From: Tidjanibacter sp.
Lineage (GTDB): Bacteria; Bacteroidota; Bacteroidia; Bacteroidales; Rikenellaceae
Assembly (NCBI GenBank): GCA_017379955.1
Contig: JAFNVE010000154.1
Span: 1 to 8,571, forward strand
Length of the DNA: 8,571 nt
Direction of reading: 5' to 3'
Shown: one piece after another, positions 7,814-8,571 of the stretch
How positions within the stretch are numbered: the first letter of the stretch is position 1
Layout: each line of letters starts with the position of its first letter
Notes under the pieces: model-generated
The model's input: the letters and a program-made list of their open reading frames with translations, nothing else
Database searches by the model: none
Told to the model about the DNA's origin: nothing
Position numbers and translations under genes: made by a program

Positions 7814-8571
7814 ATGAAGCGTATTATTGCTCTGATAGTTGCTTTGGCTGCTTGTGTATCGCTTAGCGCACAGGGCACAGCATATAACGACCGAGTTTTG
7901 GAGAGTAAAATCCTCGGTCAGACCACACACTACTCTATCTATCTTCCCGAGAGTTACGAGACATCCTCTATCGAATATCCCGTGCTCTATCTGCTGCACG
8001 GTGGTGGCGACAACTGGAAAGATTGGCTCTTGAAGGGTCAGGCAGCTGAGATTGCCGACCGCACAATTGCCGAGGGCACTGCTCCCGAGATGATTATCGT
8101 TATGCCTGACGGTATGCAGAATTGGTATGCCAACAAATATGACGGCTCGTTCAACTACGAGGACTACTTCTTTGAGGAACTTATTCCCCATATTGAGGCT
8201 ACCTACCGTTGCCGCACCGAGCGTCAGTACCGAGCAATCTCCGGCCTCTCGATGGGTGGTTTCGGCTCGCTGCTCTATGCACTGAAGCACCCCGACAAGT
8301 TTATCGCTTGCTACGGTATGAGTATCGGTATGTTTGGTCCCAACCGCCTCAACGGCTCGTTCCGTCAGGACCAGGGTTGGTATGCTGAGGCATACTTTGG
8401 CCCCAAGACTAAGGATGGCGACCTCCCCGCAGCGTGGTACGAGAACGATGTATACACCCTTATCAATAAGATGAGCGACCAGCAGAAGCGTATGGTTAAC
8501 TTCTGCATCGAATGTGGCGACGACGAGCTCAACCGCGACCAGTCGGAGGTATTCCTGCTGATGAAGGACAA
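7814..8571 (+). CDS. Second exported CE1-type esterase, 3' end beyond the window
   Basis: The open frame runs from ATG 7814 to the window edge (252 complete codons, no stop). The signal peptide MKRIIALIVALAACVSLSAQ probably ends after Ala19; LAAC (11-14) also fits a lipobox. No E-set domain is present: the esterase domain begins at once. [14 protein letters not shown] (55-68) holds the oxyanion loop, IVMPDG lies at 95-100, and GLSMGG (144-149) gives nucleophile Ser146. The acid is expected in CGDDELN (234-240), where Asp237 is the best candidate; the catalytic His should lie past the edge. It clearly resembles the upstream CE1 enzyme (shared [24 protein letters not shown]), so the pair are tandem paralogues separated by only 8 nt. 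About 25-40 further residues are expected from family length. Feruloyl, acetyl or another ester specificity cannot be told apart. Confidence 0.9.
   Translation, partial: MKRIIALIVALAACVSLSAQGTAYNDRVLESKILGQTTHYSIYLPESYETSSIEYPVLYLLHGGGDNWKDWLLKGQAAEIADRTIAEGTAPEMIIVMPDGMQNWYANKYDGSFNYEDYFFEELIPHIEATYRCRTERQYRAISGLSMGGFGSLLYALKHPDKFIACYGMSIGMFGPNRLNGSFRQDQGWYAEAYFGPKTKDGDLPAAWYENDVYTLINKMSDQQKRMVNFCIECGDDELNRDQSEVFLLMKD

Overview
The window looks like chromosomal DNA from a Bacteroidales bacterium, probably a gut or rumen fibre degrader. The clues are AT-rich leaders with no clear Shine-Dalgarno, two exact TAnnTTTG (-7 type) elements in the one real intergenic gap, signal peptides ending in the SAQ or GAQ pattern common in this phylum, and a QGxAW-type (BD-FAE-like) esterase. 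By eye the sequence is about half G+C. Genus cannot be fixed from this window. I see no insertion sequences, phage genes, tRNA, rRNA or CRISPR.

Left half, minus strand (9-3992): four tightly packed genes read leftward as one apparent operon. In transcription order they are rpe (ribulose-phosphate 3-epimerase), an ABC-F ATPase, rlmB (23S rRNA Gm2251 methyltransferase) and a YgjP-type zinc metallopeptidase, with gaps of 3, 4 and 11 nt. This is housekeeping content, centred on the ribosome plus one pentose-phosphate step.

Middle (3993-4141): a 149-nt divergent regulatory gap. It carries a candidate -7 element for each direction, a 22-bp dyad centred exactly on the rpe-side element, and a longer imperfect inverted repeat that would form a hairpin near the 5' end of the rpe operon mRNA.

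Right half, plus strand (4142-8571): rmuC, followed with gaps of 25, 33 and 8 nt by three exported alpha/beta-hydrolase esterases. These are a BD-FAE-like esterase, a CE1-type esterase with an N-terminal beta-sandwich domain, and a second, shorter CE1-type esterase cut off by the window end. No promoter or terminator is visible between rmuC and the esterases. The three enzymes look like a set for removing ester-linked side groups (feruloyl, acetyl or similar) from plant polysaccharides; that substrate assignment is inference from family. The most unusual points are the esterase trio behind a DNA-maintenance gene and the layered dyad symmetry in the divergent promoter region. I found no clearly undescribed system.
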